Source of the DNA: JAENVU01 sp046598395
GTDB lineage: Bacteria > Actinomycetota > Acidimicrobiia > IMCC26256 > JAENVU01
NCBI GenBank assembly: GCA_046598395.1
Contig: JBKJIQ010000009.1
Location: 124,001 to 188,000, forward strand
Length of the DNA stretch: 64,000 bases
Direction of reading: 5' to 3'
The notes under the pieces were generated by a model. It did no database searches. It was not told the DNA's origin and saw only the letters and a program-made list of their open reading frames with translations. Both the position numbers and the translations under genes were made by a program. Each line of letters starts with the position of its first letter. The first letter of the stretch is position 1. Below are positions 8,601 to 16,760 of the stretch, piece after piece.

Positions 8601-10363
8601 CCTACACCTTCCACGCTGTGAATATCGGAGCCGTGACGCTCAACAATCTCACGGTGACCGATCCGATGGCTGGCCTCTCCGCAATCACCTGCACGCCCGT
8701 TGCCCCCGCGTCGCTTGCCCCGGCCGCAGTGACCGACTGCACCGCCTCGTACACCGTCACCCAGGCCGACGTCGACAGCGGCTCGATCGACAACACCGCA
8801 ACGGTCGCAGGCACTCCGCCGACCGGACCAGTCGTCACCAACACCGCGGGGGCCACGGTCACCACCGCGACCACCGCGACCGTCTCGCTCACGAAGACCG
8901 CGTCCCCGACGTCGGGACTGTTCGTCGGAGACACGGTCACCTACACCATGACGACAACGAACACCGGAGCGGTGAGCCTCCACAACGTGACCATCACCGA
9001 CCCAATGGTCGGACTCTCCGCGCTGAGCTGCACTCCCGTGAACGGCTCCACCCTCGGCTCCGGCGCCACCATGACCTGTACCGCGACCTACACCGTGACC
9101 CAGACCGACGTGGACAACGGGACCATCACCAACACCGCGACGGTCGACTCGCTCGACCCGAGCAACAACCCCGTCGCCGACAGCGCGACCAAGACGGTGC
9201 TCGCCGGACAGACCGCCAGCCTGAGTCTGGTGAAGTCAGCCACGCCGTCGAGCGGCGTGGTCGCGGGCGACATCGTCGACTACGGATTCGACGTCACCAA
9301 CACCGGTACTGTCTCGCTCACGAACGTGAACGTGGCGGACCCGATGGTTGGACTCTCCGCACTCACGTGCACGCCGGCCCAGGGGTCGACGCTTGTCCCG
9401 GGCGCCACGATGCACTGCGACGCCGACTACACCGTGACCCAGGCCGACGTGGATACCGGCTCCATCGTGAACACCGCGACCGCGACGGGTACCGACCCCG
9501 TCGGCAACCCGGCCACGGCAACCGATAGCGCCACCGTCACCGCCAACCAGACCCAGCAGATCGACCTGGTGAAGACCGCGTCACCCGACACTGGCGTGAG
9601 CGTCGGCGCCACGGTCACATACACCATGGTGGCGACAAACAACGGTGCCGTAACCGTGGACAACGTGGTCATCACCGACCCCATGGCCGGACTTTCCGCA
9701 CTCGCCTGCACCCCGAACGCCGGTGCCACTCTGGTCCCCGGTGCGACCATGACCTGCACCGCCACCTATGTGGCGACTGCCGCCGACACCGCCCGCGGCT
9801 TTATCGACAACACAGCCACCGTCGACGGTGTTGCACCCGGTGGACACACGGTGACCCACGCCGCGACCGCGTCCGTCCCCACGGTCACCAGCGCCGAGGT
9901 GAGCCTGAACAAGAAGCTCGAGAACGTGACCGATTCGGTGGCCACCTGGAACATCATCGTGAACAACACCGGCACCACGCCGTACCCCGGCCCGGTCACC
10001 GTCACCGACGCGCTGCCCACTGGCCTCGGGTTCCAGTCGGCCACGGGCGCCGGGTGGTCCTGCACCGGCACCCAGACCGTGAAGTGTGTCCATGCCGCCG
10101 ACCTGCCGGTCGGCGCTTCGAGCACCGTGACGGTGAAGACCACCATCACGGGTGAAGGCGCGATCACCAACACTGCCACCATGGACGTCGCAGGCACAAC
10201 CCTGCAATCGGCGGCCGACTACACGCCGGGCGGTGGCTTCGCCTTCACTGGTTCCGACGCACAACGGCTGGGCCTCCTGGGCTTGGTCGGGATCGTGGGC
10301 GGTTGGTTCATGGTGATAGCCGCCCGGAAGCGCGACGAGGACGACGTCGTCACCGAGAGCTGA
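2699..10363 (+). CDS. Giant exported repeat protein (DUF11/DUF7507-like repeats) with C-terminal sorting-type anchor
   Basis: From ATG 2699 the product is 2554 residues; an in-frame GTG at 2648 would add 17. The N-terminus has a basic stretch, a hydrophobic core and a plausible signal-peptidase site after EQTAGA. A unique region of about 310 residues and one DUF11-like domain follow. Then come five repeats of about 116 residues (each with K-x-V-x(2)-R-x(4)-DQF and ending in ISCxITN) and twelve repeats of exactly 113 residues (each with SPxxGVxxGDxVTY, SDPM-GLSAxTCTP and TYTVTQADVD). One more DUF11-like domain follows. The C-terminus has FAFTGSD, a hydrophobic helix and RKR, resembling an LPXTG-type sorting signal. 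This is a rod-like surface protein, likely adhesive or structural. No sortase gene lies in the window. Function is inferred from architecture only. Confidence 0.85.
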   Translation: MSFRRLDIVKLGRVAAALFLAVGFLLPLDAAIVEQTAGAATCASASLTVTPLTSAIFYADYSPSPPSLPNLAGHYTGYRITNTSGAAVNGAWVKLSNFTGGVISLAPSQAAYEPLANMAPAGSGLSYFYLSASAATAAAQTHTISVYDRRPDLTGATELCNTTFTFTSVTNTTQAAANQVNVATATSNPPGLGATMTLTVSGDTGTIGAGSAADPGGFDMTPAAVVTGTSAWSPGAYRLLSAVLNINLTGGGATNHSDFLHYTITDPSSATRPYTITYTFVIVGTTSSNTAVTPIQYIASGTQIKHTNMSGTNYAAILPIQPISNTTNLAKSVSPVALTTPGGTATYTVTATNSSGSQGASLDDFTDTPGAGSTYVPGSSKFNGVTVGNPLTSGSTLVWVGPFAVPAGASRTLTYDVNIVSAIGTVTNSVIGHIGASVIDTTTSTGDNVPATSSVTVAAPPTLNLTKTVGSRVNASDQFTVAIMSGATTVAAGTTSGAGTTANTGVQTLASGTTYSLTDAMAGGSASTIGQYVGTISCSNTASGSTTVVPTGSTAPFSITPLAGDAISCSITNAPAPTLTLIKSVVGRTHSTDQFTVAVKNGATTVASATTSGTGTSATTGSTAASAGTTYSLTDVMAGGSSSAISSYASAVACTNSASGSTTTLPSGTGRSFSVTPAAGDAITCTITNTAPAPTLNLSTSVVSRADPADQFTAAIMNGAITVGSATTAGAGTTAATGAQALTAGTTYTLNHTMASGSVDAVTDYESSISCTNSNTGSATTLPSGSATSFSITPGPGDVISCTITKDAKPRITLIKHVVGRVTSTDQFTVAIKNGATTVDSTTTSGTGTSASTGSTVLSAATTYTLTDAMAGGSASSISAYLSSISCSNNNSGSTTILPSGSGTSFSVTPANGDTVNCQITNTAKPRLTLIKTVTSRANPADQFTVAIKNGATTVNSATTSGAGTSATTGIQTLASATTYTLSDTMASGSASALGQYAGSISCSNAASGSSTFLPSGAGTSFSVTPASGDLITCTITNTAGTATLGLVKTASPNTNVIVGNTITYTYAVTNTGTLPLTNVTVSDPHVGLSAITCTPAQGSTLAAAATMSCTATYTITQADVDGGSILNTGTVTGTDPSANIITKTAGTTVTAAQSASFSLSKSASPSTNVIAGDVVTYTFSGTNTGSVALHNVSVSDPMSGLSAVTCSPAAPTTLAPNATISCSATYTVTQSNVNAGSFANTATIGGLDPSNNPVSQTGSTTVTARQTATLALSKTASPNTGVVAGDVVTYTLHGQNTGSTSLHGVSVTDPMPGLSAITCTPTAPATLAPSAVLDCTATNTVTQADVDAGAITNTATIDGLDPSDNTVTQNAAATVTATQASALALTKTASPNSGVVAGDIVTFTMHGQNTGTVTLHDVSVIDWLPGVSALACSPLLPTVLAPGDTVDCTATYTVTQTEVDNGGLVNEAEISGFDPGNTLVRQPASATADALQVASLSLAKTASPSSGVVAGDVVTYMYTGENDGTVTIESVSITDPMSGLSSLNCTPAAGANLAPGATMTCTATYTVTQTDVDAGSIVNTAEIDGYTIAIMPVTDTAAATVTTATSSGLSFSKSASPASGEIAGDVVTYTFHGQNAGAVTLHNVSVTDPMSGLSALTCTPTAPATLAPSAVIDCTATYTVTQADVDASSINNTATVSGLDPSDNPVSQSASFTVTPAQSASISLTKTVSPSFGVIAGDVVTYTMTATNTGVTTLNTVTIIDGLAGMSALSCTPAIPGTLAPGDSMTCTGTYTVTQADVDSGGVVNIATVVGYDPSVNPATDDATAFVTADASADVTFTKTASPTSGVVAGDVVTYTFATTNTGPTTLSNVAVTDPMADLSPITCTPSAPATLAPGAGQSCTATYTVTQADVDAGAIVNTATVSVVPSQGSSFTRNDSATVTTDTSAGVSLAKNASPSSGVTVGDTITYTFHAVNIGAVTLNNLTVTDPMAGLSAITCTPVAPASLAPAAVTDCTASYTVTQADVDSGSIDNTATVAGTPPTGPVVTNTAGATVTTATTATVSLTKTASPTSGLFVGDTVTYTMTTTNTGAVSLHNVTITDPMVGLSALSCTPVNGSTLGSGATMTCTATYTVTQTDVDNGTITNTATVDSLDPSNNPVADSATKTVLAGQTASLSLVKSATPSSGVVAGDIVDYGFDVTNTGTVSLTNVNVADPMVGLSALTCTPAQGSTLVPGATMHCDADYTVTQADVDTGSIVNTATATGTDPVGNPATATDSATVTANQTQQIDLVKTASPDTGVSVGATVTYTMVATNNGAVTVDNVVITDPMAGLSALACTPNAGATLVPGATMTCTATYVATAADTARGFIDNTATVDGVAPGGHTVTHAATASVPTVTSAEVSLNKKLENVTDSVATWNIIVNNTGTTPYPGPVTVTDALPTGLGFQSATGAGWSCTGTQTVKCVHAADLPVGASSTVTVKTTITGEGAITNTATMDVAGTTLQSAADYTPGGGFAFTGSDAQRLGLLGLVGIVGGWFMVIAARKRDEDDVVTES
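4078..5815 (+). repeat. Five tandem coding repeats of about 348 bp
   Basis: Equivalent codons near the start of each unit fall at 4097, 4445, 4796, 5144 and 5492, giving spacings of 348, 351, 348 and 348 bp. Each unit encodes DQFTVAI/KxGATTV, a Thr/Ala-rich middle and a Cys pair (SC...SC/TC), consistent with a beta-sandwich domain. The third unit has Thr where the others have Lys. Confidence 0.85.
5821..9892 (+). repeat. Twelve tandem coding repeats with an exact 339-bp period
   Basis: The Lys codon of the K-x-x-SP signature falls at 5843, 6182, 6521, 6860, 7199, 7538, 7877, 8216, 8555, 8894, 9233 and 9572. The matching codon of the next domain is at 9911. Every interval is exactly 339 bp. 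No single-codon insertion or deletion has accumulated although the amino-acid sequences have diverged. Confidence 0.92.
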
Positions 10364-10390
10364 CCGAGGACGGAACCGACCCGTCGCATC

Positions 10391-10396
10391 TAGCCT
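10391..10396 (+). promoter_or_regulatory. Predicted -10 element of the first sulfatase gene
   Basis: TAGCCT ends 8 nt before ATG 10405; no ribosome binding site is visible. Confidence 0.45.
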
Positions 10397-10404
10397 GCGC
10401 GCCC

Positions 10405-12717
10405 ATGGCTGAGTTCGAGGGGACCATCGGAGACACCTGGCGAGAGTCGGAGGCCTGGTGGCCACCCGATCCCGTCCCGCCGGCGGGTGCACCGAACGTG
10501 GTGCTCGTCGTTCTCGACGATGTTGGATACGCCCAGCTCGGCAGTTACGGCTCCGACATCGACACTCCCAACATCGACGCGCTCGCCAGCAACGGTGTGG
10601 CCCTCGCCAACTTCCACACGACTGCGTTGTGCTCGCCGACACGCGCGTGTCTGCTCACCGGTCGCAACCATCATTCCAACGGCATGGGTCGCGTTGCCGA
10701 TCTTGCGATCGGCTACCCCGGCCACAACGGGATCATCCCCAAGGAGAACGGTTTCCTCTCGGAAATCCTGAGTGAGCATGGGTACGTTCCGATCGCGGTC
10801 GGCAAATGGCACCTCACGCCCGAGGACGAGACGCACTTCGCGGCCTCACGCGATTCATGGCCGTGCGGCCGCGGCTTCCGCCATTGGTACGGGTTCCACG
10901 GAGGCGAAACCCATCAGTTCGTCCCGAACTTGTTCCGCGATCACACTGCGGTCGCGCCGCCTCGTAGCCCGGAAGCGGGCTACCACCTCACCGAAGACCT
11001 CGCCGACGAAGCAATCACCATGCTCGGCGCGCTCCGCAGCGTGGAACCCGATGCGCCGTTCTATCTCCACTTCGCAACGGGCGCGTGCCACTCACCGCAT
11101 CACGCACCCGACGAGTGGATCGAGAAGTACCGCGGCCGCTTCGACCGCGGTTGGGACGTGTGGCGAGAGCAAACGTTCGCTCGTCAACTCGCAACCGGTC
11201 TCCTTCCCGAAACCACCAAACTTGCGCCGCGTCCACCCTGGGTACCCGCGTGGGACTCCCTGGAACCCCAGGACCAGAAAGTGGCGGCGAAGTTCATGGA
11301 GTGCTTCGCCGCGTTTCTTTCGCACGCCGACGCGCAGATCGGCCGCGTGCTCCAGTTCATCGAGAAACTCGGCGAGACCGATAACACGATCGTGGTCGTC
11401 GTGTCCGACAACGGCGCTTCGGCGGAAGGTGGCGCACTCGGATCCATCAACGATGCCCGCCTCTGGAACGGTGTCCCCGCGGGCCGTAAGGAACTGCGGG
11501 CGCGTATCGACGAGATCGGCACCCAATCTGCCCACAACAACTACCCATGGGGCTGGACGATGGCGGGCAACACTCCGTTCCGCCGCTGGAAGCGGGAGGT
11601 CCACGAGGGTGGCGTGGTCGACCCGTGCATCGTGCACTGGCCGCACGGCATCGGGGCGCGCGGCGAGATTCGGACTCAGTTCGCGCACGCGATCGACGTC
11701 TTGCCGACCCTGCTCGAACTCATCGGGGTCGAGGCGCCCGCAACCCTCCACGGCATCGCGCAGAGCAAAATCGAGGGAACGAGTTTCGCCTACCTCCTCG
11801 ACGTTGATGGGGCCGGTGCTGCGGAACGCCACACCACTCAATACTTTGAGATGTTGGGTTCCCGCGCGATCTATCACGACGGTTGGAAGGCCGTGACCTT
11901 CAAGCCCCTCGGACACATGTACGACGACGGCCTGGATCCGGACGCACCATTCGACGCCGACGTGTGGGAGCTCTACGACGTTCGCCTCGACCCAAGCGAG
12001 ACCATGGATCTCGCACGCGATGAACCGCGGCGACTCGCGCAGATGATCGAACTCTGGTGGAGTGAGGCGCGAACGCATCAGGTTCTCCCGCTCGACAATC
12101 GACCGCTCGCCGCGTTGGAAGCACCGCGCCGCGCGTTCCACTCGCGTCAGCACGTCGCCTACTTCCCGTCGCCCTACCCGGTGCCCGAGAACAACGCGAT
12201 CAACACCAAGGGGCGATCGCATCGCATCGTGGCCACCGTGGACGTACCCGACGCCACCCCGGATGGCCGGCCGTTCGAGGGCGTGCTCCTGGCGATGGGC
12301 ACCGTGCTCGGCGGGTGGTCGTTCCATATACTCGACGGTTCACTTCGCTACGCATCCAACTACGTTGGGCGCGACCAATACGTGGTGGAATCAACCGAGA
12401 AGATCACCCCCGGTGAACACACACTCATCATGACGTTCGATGCCCGGCCGGATTTCTCCGGCACCGTTCACCTCTACGTGAACGGCGTGGAAGTGGGGAC
12501 CGGCGAGATCCCGCGCACCACGCCCGTGCGGCACTCGATCACCGGCGCGGGGATGACGTGCGGGTGGGAGCAAGGTCCGCCGGTCGGGCCCGGATATTCC
12601 GCACCCTTCCCCTGCACCGGCACGATCCATCAGGTCACCGTCGACATCATCGATGGTCCACCCACCCCCGAGCGAGACCTGCCGGGCGAGTTCGAGGCTG
12701 TGATGTCGGAGCAATAG
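10405..12717 (+). CDS. Arylsulfatase-type sulfatase, cytoplasmic
   Basis: Product is 770 residues. The sulfatase signature CSPTRACLLTGR starts at Cys76, the residue converted to formylglycine. The metal-binding VLDDVG motif lies upstream and VSDNGAS downstream, so the alkaline-phosphatase-fold core is complete. The C-terminal part (about residue 590 onward) is a beta-rich extension with LYVNGVEVGTGEIP, typical of large arylsulfatases of this branch. There is no signal peptide, so it probably acts in the cytoplasm, removing sulfate from organic sulfate esters. ATG 10405 is chosen because earlier in-frame sequence overlaps the previous gene's 3' end. Exact substrate unknown. Confidence 0.9.
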   Translation: MAEFEGTIGDTWRESEAWWPPDPVPPAGAPNVVLVVLDDVGYAQLGSYGSDIDTPNIDALASNGVALANFHTTALCSPTRACLLTGRNHHSNGMGRVADLAIGYPGHNGIIPKENGFLSEILSEHGYVPIAVGKWHLTPEDETHFAASRDSWPCGRGFRHWYGFHGGETHQFVPNLFRDHTAVAPPRSPEAGYHLTEDLADEAITMLGALRSVEPDAPFYLHFATGACHSPHHAPDEWIEKYRGRFDRGWDVWREQTFARQLATGLLPETTKLAPRPPWVPAWDSLEPQDQKVAAKFMECFAAFLSHADAQIGRVLQFIEKLGETDNTIVVVVSDNGASAEGGALGSINDARLWNGVPAGRKELRARIDEIGTQSAHNNYPWGWTMAGNTPFRRWKREVHEGGVVDPCIVHWPHGIGARGEIRTQFAHAIDVLPTLLELIGVEAPATLHGIAQSKIEGTSFAYLLDVDGAGAAERHTTQYFEMLGSRAIYHDGWKAVTFKPLGHMYDDGLDPDAPFDADVWELYDVRLDPSETMDLARDEPRRLAQMIELWWSEARTHQVLPLDNRPLAALEAPRRAFHSRQHVAYFPSPYPVPENNAINTKGRSHRIVATVDVPDATPDGRPFEGVLLAMGTVLGGWSFHILDGSLRYASNYVGRDQYVVESTEKITPGEHTLIMTFDARPDFSGTVHLYVNGVEVGTGEIPRTTPVRHSITGAGMTCGWEQGPPVGPGYSAPFPCTGTIHQVTVDIIDGPPTPERDLPGEFEAVMSEQ

Positions 12718-12732
12718 CCCAACCACCACGCC

Positions 12733-13773
12733 CTACGGTCGGCGCAGGGCGGCGGCGAGCGCGCCGAACTTGTCGAAGGTTTCGCGATCACGGTGATAGG
12801 TCATGCCCGCGTGATACAGCACGGGCGCAACGGCGGTCCCGCCCAGCGGCTCCATCCGCTGCGCAATCAAGTCCGGCATTTCCGCCCAGGTTCCCTGCAC
12901 GATGAAGTGGTCGAGAATCTCGTCGTCGATGATCGCGTTCATCCCCGCGATATCACCGGCCTTCTGGGCTGCGCGTAGTGCTGCGGTGGTCCCGGGCTTG
13001 CCGATCTGTTCGAACACAAATGCATAGTTCGGCGTCGAGCCGTAGAACCCAACCATGCTGCGCGTGGCCTCGCGCCACCGGTCCCGTTCCGCCGCGGTAT
13101 CACCCGCGGCCGTGAACACCGGGACGAACACGGTGAAGTCGTCCAGCGCACCGCCGCCGCGCTCCTTACGACCCGCGCGCAGATTCGGCAACAACGTCTC
13201 TTCGTGATACGTGGGCGAGTTCAGCGGATGCACGTGCACGCCATCGGCCACCGCGCCGGCCATCCGCAACATCCACGGGTTGACCGCGGCGATGTCCACG
13301 GGCGGATCGGGAAACTCGATCGGGCCCGGTGACCACATCGCGGGCAACAACGTGTGGCTGTAGAACTCGCCGTGGTAGTCGAGCGGTTCACCCCGAAAGC
13401 CGGCGAAGCACGCCTTCACTGCTTCTACGTACTCGCGCAGCCGCGGCCCGGGATGCTCAAAGGATGACGAGTACCGGCGTTCGATGTGGGCGCGGACCTG
13501 GGTGCCCAAGCCCAACCGGAACCGACCACCGGACGCCTGCGCGAGTTCCCACGCGGTCGCCGCAGTCACCATTGGACTGCGGGGGAAGGCGACGGCCACG
13601 CCCGTGGCCAAGTCGAGGTCCAAATCCGCGACCGCGGCGACCGCCGCCGAGAGGTAGGCGGTGCGCCCGGATTCGGTGATCACGAGTCCGGCAAACCCTG
13701 CGTCGGCCGCGTCGCGCGCCAGTTGGGCAAACTCGCCCAGCGGCGTTCCACCCGTCATCACGTGCACCTTCAT
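12733..13773 (-). CDS. LLM-class F420-dependent oxidoreductase
   Basis: Product is 346 residues with the luciferase-like TIM-barrel pattern: MKVHVMTGGTPLGEFAQLA, then DLATGVAVAFPRSP, ATAWELAQASGGRFRLGLGT and a C-terminal barrel end. The GRFRLGLGTQ strand-turn is a hallmark of the actinobacterial F420-dependent branch. It should transfer hydride between F420 and an unknown organic substrate. GGAGGA lies 6-8 nt before the ATG. It faces the sulfatase tail to tail and is divergent from the acyl-CoA ligase. Confidence 0.85.
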   Translation of the reverse strand: MKVHVMTGGTPLGEFAQLARDAADAGFAGLVITESGRTAYLSAAVAAVADLDLDLATGVAVAFPRSPMVTAATAWELAQASGGRFRLGLGTQVRAHIERRYSSSFEHPGPRLREYVEAVKACFAGFRGEPLDYHGEFYSHTLLPAMWSPGPIEFPDPPVDIAAVNPWMLRMAGAVADGVHVHPLNSPTYHEETLLPNLRAGRKERGGGALDDFTVFVPVFTAAGDTAAERDRWREATRSMVGFYGSTPNYAFVFEQIGKPGTTAALRAAQKAGDIAGMNAIIDDEILDHFIVQGTWAEMPDLIAQRMEPLGGTAVAPVLYHAGMTYHRDRETFDKFGALAAALRRP

Positions 13774-13839
13774 CTGTGTCCTCCGTCCGCGAGCCCGGCG
13801 GGCCGTCGTGAACCCACACCACGCTTCCTATCCCATTGC

Positions 13840-13845
13840 TACGGT
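13840..13845 (+). promoter_or_regulatory. Predicted -10 element of the acyl-CoA ligase gene
   Basis: TACGGT ends 8 nt before ATG 13854. Confidence 0.5.
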
Positions 13846-13853
13846 GCCTCGCC

Positions 13854-15320
13854 ATGGCCGATACCGCTGCACCTGAGCCCACTCCGTTTCCCGTGACGCT
13901 CGCCGAACTCGCGGCCGCAGACCCTGACCGCCCGCAGATCACCGACGGCACGCGAACCGTCACGAGGGCCGAGCTCGACGCCCACACCAACCGGCTCGCC
14001 CGGGCCTACGCTGCCCTCGGCGTCACCCAAGATTCGTTCGTGACGGTCGGTCTGCCCAACGGCATCGAGTGGTTCGAAGCCACGATCGCCGTTTGGAAGC
14101 TGGGCGCAACTCCGGCGCCGGTTTCGGCCAAGCTGCCGCGCCTCGAACTCGAGGCAATCGTCGAGCTGGCGAACCCGTCGCTCGTGATCGGTCTCGACGC
14201 TCCGGGCCGCACGTGCGTGCCCGCGGGCTATGCACCCGACCCGAAACTGTCCGACGATCCGCTCCCGTTCAAGATCGCGGCGGCATGGAAGGCACCAACC
14301 TCCGGCGGAAGCACTGGTCGACCCAAGCTCATCGTGTCCGGCGGACCCTCGGTCACCGAAGGCGTGAGCCTCACCGCAATGGCCTTCGGCATGACACCGG
14401 ACGGTGTGCACCTCGCGAGCGGTCCGCTCTATCACAACGGACCGTTGAGCTTCTCGGTCGCCGCGTTGTTCATCGGCAACCACATCATCGTGATGGAACG
14501 GTTCGACGCAACGAACGCACTTGCACTCATCGAGGCGCACTCCGTGGACTGGATGTACGCGGTGCCCACAATGATGCAACGCATTTGGAAACTGCCCGAG
14601 GACGAGCGCACCCAACACGACCTCTCCTCGCTGAACGTGGTGTTCCACCTTGCGGCGCCCTGCCCCGATTGGCTCAAGCGTGAGTGGATCGAGTGGCTCG
14701 GACCGGAGAAGATCTGGGAGTTGTACGCGGGCACCGAAGCACAGGCGGTCACGCTCATCAAGGGCGACGAGTGGTTGGAGCACCCGGGTTCCGTGGGTCG
14801 GCCGATCATCGGCGAGATGAAGATCCTCGATACCTCGGGCCACGAACTTCCGGCCGGCGAGCAAGGTGAGGTGTTCATGCGCGCCCCGGAGGGAGTCACC
14901 ACCTACCGCTACATCGGGGCGAAGGCTCGCACGATCGACGGTTGGGAATCGCTCGGCGACATGGGCTCGATGGACGCGGAGGGCTACCTGTACCTCGGTG
15001 ATCGCTCGGCCGACATGATCCTCACCGGCGGGGCCAACGTGTATCCCGCGGAGATCGAAGCCGCGCTCGACGAGCATCCGGCTGTGGGGTCGAGCTGTGT
15101 GATCGGGTTCCCCGACGACGACCTCGGCAACCGCATCCACGCCATCGTCGAGAACACGTCCGCCGTCACCGACGACGAACTGCGGTTGCATCTGGCCGAT
15201 CGGCTCGTGCGGTACAAGATCCCCCGCACGTATGAGTACGTGACCGAACCGCTGCGCGACGACGCCGGGAAGGTCCGCCGCAGCGCACTCCGTTCGGCTC
15301 GACTCGAATCCGCTCGTTGA
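13854..15320 (+). CDS. Class I adenylate-forming acyl-CoA ligase
   Basis: Product is 488 residues. The P-loop-like A3 motif SGGSTGRPKLIV is at residues 150-161, YAGTEAQ is the A5 motif, and GDMGSMDAEGYLYLGDR with the hinge Asp is A7-A8. A C-terminal lysine lies in DDAGKVRRSAL. Together these show a complete enzyme that activates a carboxylic acid with ATP and joins it to CoA. The SGGSTGRPK form is seen in steroid or bile-acid-type CoA ligases (BaiB-like), so a bulky carboxylate is a tentative guess. It stands alone, divergent from the F420 oxidoreductase. Confidence 0.85.
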   Translation: MADTAAPEPTPFPVTLAELAAADPDRPQITDGTRTVTRAELDAHTNRLARAYAALGVTQDSFVTVGLPNGIEWFEATIAVWKLGATPAPVSAKLPRLELEAIVELANPSLVIGLDAPGRTCVPAGYAPDPKLSDDPLPFKIAAAWKAPTSGGSTGRPKLIVSGGPSVTEGVSLTAMAFGMTPDGVHLASGPLYHNGPLSFSVAALFIGNHIIVMERFDATNALALIEAHSVDWMYAVPTMMQRIWKLPEDERTQHDLSSLNVVFHLAAPCPDWLKREWIEWLGPEKIWELYAGTEAQAVTLIKGDEWLEHPGSVGRPIIGEMKILDTSGHELPAGEQGEVFMRAPEGVTTYRYIGAKARTIDGWESLGDMGSMDAEGYLYLGDRSADMILTGGANVYPAEIEAALDEHPAVGSSCVIGFPDDDLGNRIHAIVENTSAVTDDELRLHLADRLVRYKIPRTYEYVTEPLRDDAGKVRRSALRSARLESAR

Positions 15321-15379
15321 ACTTCAGATTTCCCCTGAACACGCCGATACCCCTTCAAAGCCGCTAAAAGGGATACATC

Positions 15380-15940
15380 GTGAACTTCTGGTCATCCAAA
15401 TTGCTTCGTCTCAAAGTGGCGGGTGCCATCGTGGCCGCCGTCTCGGTGGGCGGTTTCGCCGTCGCAGCCGCGAGCGTGGCCCGGGAACCAGCGCCGACCG
15501 TCGTCGAGGATCCGACGACCACCACGACGAGCACGTCACCCGTCGACGATCCCACGACGACCACCACCGTGCCCGCGGACCCCGGCAGTGGCGTGGACAA
15601 TCCGGCTCCCGTGCCCGCGGACCCGCCGGCCGCTGACCCGCCGGCCGCGTGCACGAATCACGGTGCGCGCGTCTCCAAAGTCGCGCACGACACGCCACCC
15701 GGTCCGGGCCACGGTGCCGCAGTCTCGGCGGCCGCGCACAATCACGACGGTGAGTGTGGAGACGACGCCACCGATGCGACCACCCCACCGACGGCTGGTG
15801 ACCCGAGCGACGACACCGCCGACGATCACGGCGACGCAACACCACCCGCCGACCAACCGCAGGCCGACCAACCGCAGGCCGACTCGCCGTCCGGCGAGCA
15901 TCAGGGTGGCAACCACCCCGGCAAGCACGGCGGCGACTGA
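15380..15940 (+). CDS. Hypothetical exported Pro/Thr/His-rich protein
   Basis: Product is 186 residues from GTG 15380. An N-terminal hydrophobic segment (residues 10-32, AGAIVAAVSVGGFAVAAASVA) acts as signal peptide or membrane anchor. The rest is low complexity: TTTTT runs, Pro/Ala/Asp repeats, a central Cys-and-His-containing stretch (ACTNHGARVSKVAH, AAHNHDGECGDD) and a QADQPQAD repeat. The Thr-run linker style is typical of exported proteins in this class. No known domain is recognised. The paired Cys/His segments could bind a metal, but this is speculation. Confidence 0.65.
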   Translation: MNFWSSKLLRLKVAGAIVAAVSVGGFAVAAASVAREPAPTVVEDPTTTTTSTSPVDDPTTTTTVPADPGSGVDNPAPVPADPPAADPPAACTNHGARVSKVAHDTPPGPGHGAAVSAAAHNHDGECGDDATDATTPPTAGDPSDDTADDHGDATPPADQPQADQPQADSPSGEHQGGNHPGKHGGD

Positions 15941-15941
15941 G

Positions 15942-16760
15942 TCAGCCGTCGTAGAACATCGGATCGTGGAGGCCCACGAGCGATTTCTCCCGATCGGACT
16001 GAGCGCGAGCAATCGCGTCGACGCTCAACTGGTTGGCGACGGCGGTCGTGCGCACTCGCTGCGCGATGTCGCGGCGTGCATAGTGCACCTGGAGAAAGTC
16101 GCGTCCTGACCCACCCGCGGCGGGCAATCCGCGGTGCCAACAGTCGGACACGAAGAACACCACATCGCCGGCGCGAGCGGTGAGAACGACTGGTGGTCGA
16201 CCGTCATAGGAGAGTTCGTCGTTCCACAACTGGTCGAACGGCGCAAGGCGACCGGAGCGATGACTCCCGGGTACGACGGCCGTCGGCCCATCGGCGCACG
16301 TGCAATCCTTGAGGTAGAGATGCGCACCGATCGCAAACACCGGATACGGGATGCGATCGTCCCACTCGATGCCTTCAGCGCGCGGCACATGGGGTCCGGC
16401 ATCGCAATGCCACGGCCCGCCCTTGAACTCTGCCGGATTACGCCACGCGGTATTCGCGATCACATGACAGTCGTCACCGAGCAGCGGTTCGATCGCCTCG
16501 AGAATCTTCGGATGCGCGAGCGCGGCCTGACACGCGGCACTGCGGTTGAGCATCTCGTACCGGAACTCGACGGCGTCGCTGCGATTGCGTTCGGGTTCGG
16601 TGCTCGCAAACACACCGTCGATCTCGGCACGCAACTCGCCGACGGTCATCGCGTCGAACACGTCGGTGACGACCGCGTACCCGTCGCGCTCGAGTTGGGT
16701 GCTCGCGCCGGGAACCGCACCGTTGAAAACACTCAGGTTCTTGAACACCCGCTTGATCAC
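15942..16760 (-). CDS. Phytanoyl-CoA dioxygenase (PhyH) family protein
   Basis: Product is 272 residues from GTG 16760. The GTG is chosen because GAGAGG precedes it by 6 nt and the homology (LERDGYAVVTDVFD) begins shortly after; the frame is open to 17123 but that part overlaps the next gene. The Fe(II) ligands are the HxD in WHCDAGPH and a distal His in SDCWHRGLP, with a 2-oxoglutarate-binding Arg near SHRSGRL. These mark an Fe(II)/2-oxoglutarate hydroxylase. It lies downstream of the inositol-phosphate synthase on the same strand with a 116-bp gap. Substrate unknown. Confidence 0.85.
   Translation of the reverse strand: MIKRVFKNLSVFNGAVPGASTQLERDGYAVVTDVFDAMTVGELRAEIDGVFASTEPERNRSDAVEFRYEMLNRSAACQAALAHPKILEAIEPLLGDDCHVIANTAWRNPAEFKGGPWHCDAGPHVPRAEGIEWDDRIPYPVFAIGAHLYLKDCTCADGPTAVVPGSHRSGRLAPFDQLWNDELSYDGRPPVVLTARAGDVVFFVSDCWHRGLPAAGGSGRDFLQVHYARRDIAQRVRTTAVANQLSVDAIARAQSDREKSLVGLHDPMFYDG

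Noticed and set aside
6179..8983. 934-codon open frame on the minus strand
   Set aside because: It is antisense to the repeat protein; its length reflects the repeated codon pattern of the 339-bp units and it encodes low-complexity Gly/Arg/Val sequence with no domain.
4078..9892. Regularly spaced repeats as a CRISPR array
   Set aside because: Periods are 339-351 bp, the units are coding and diverged, and no short identical repeats or cas genes are present.
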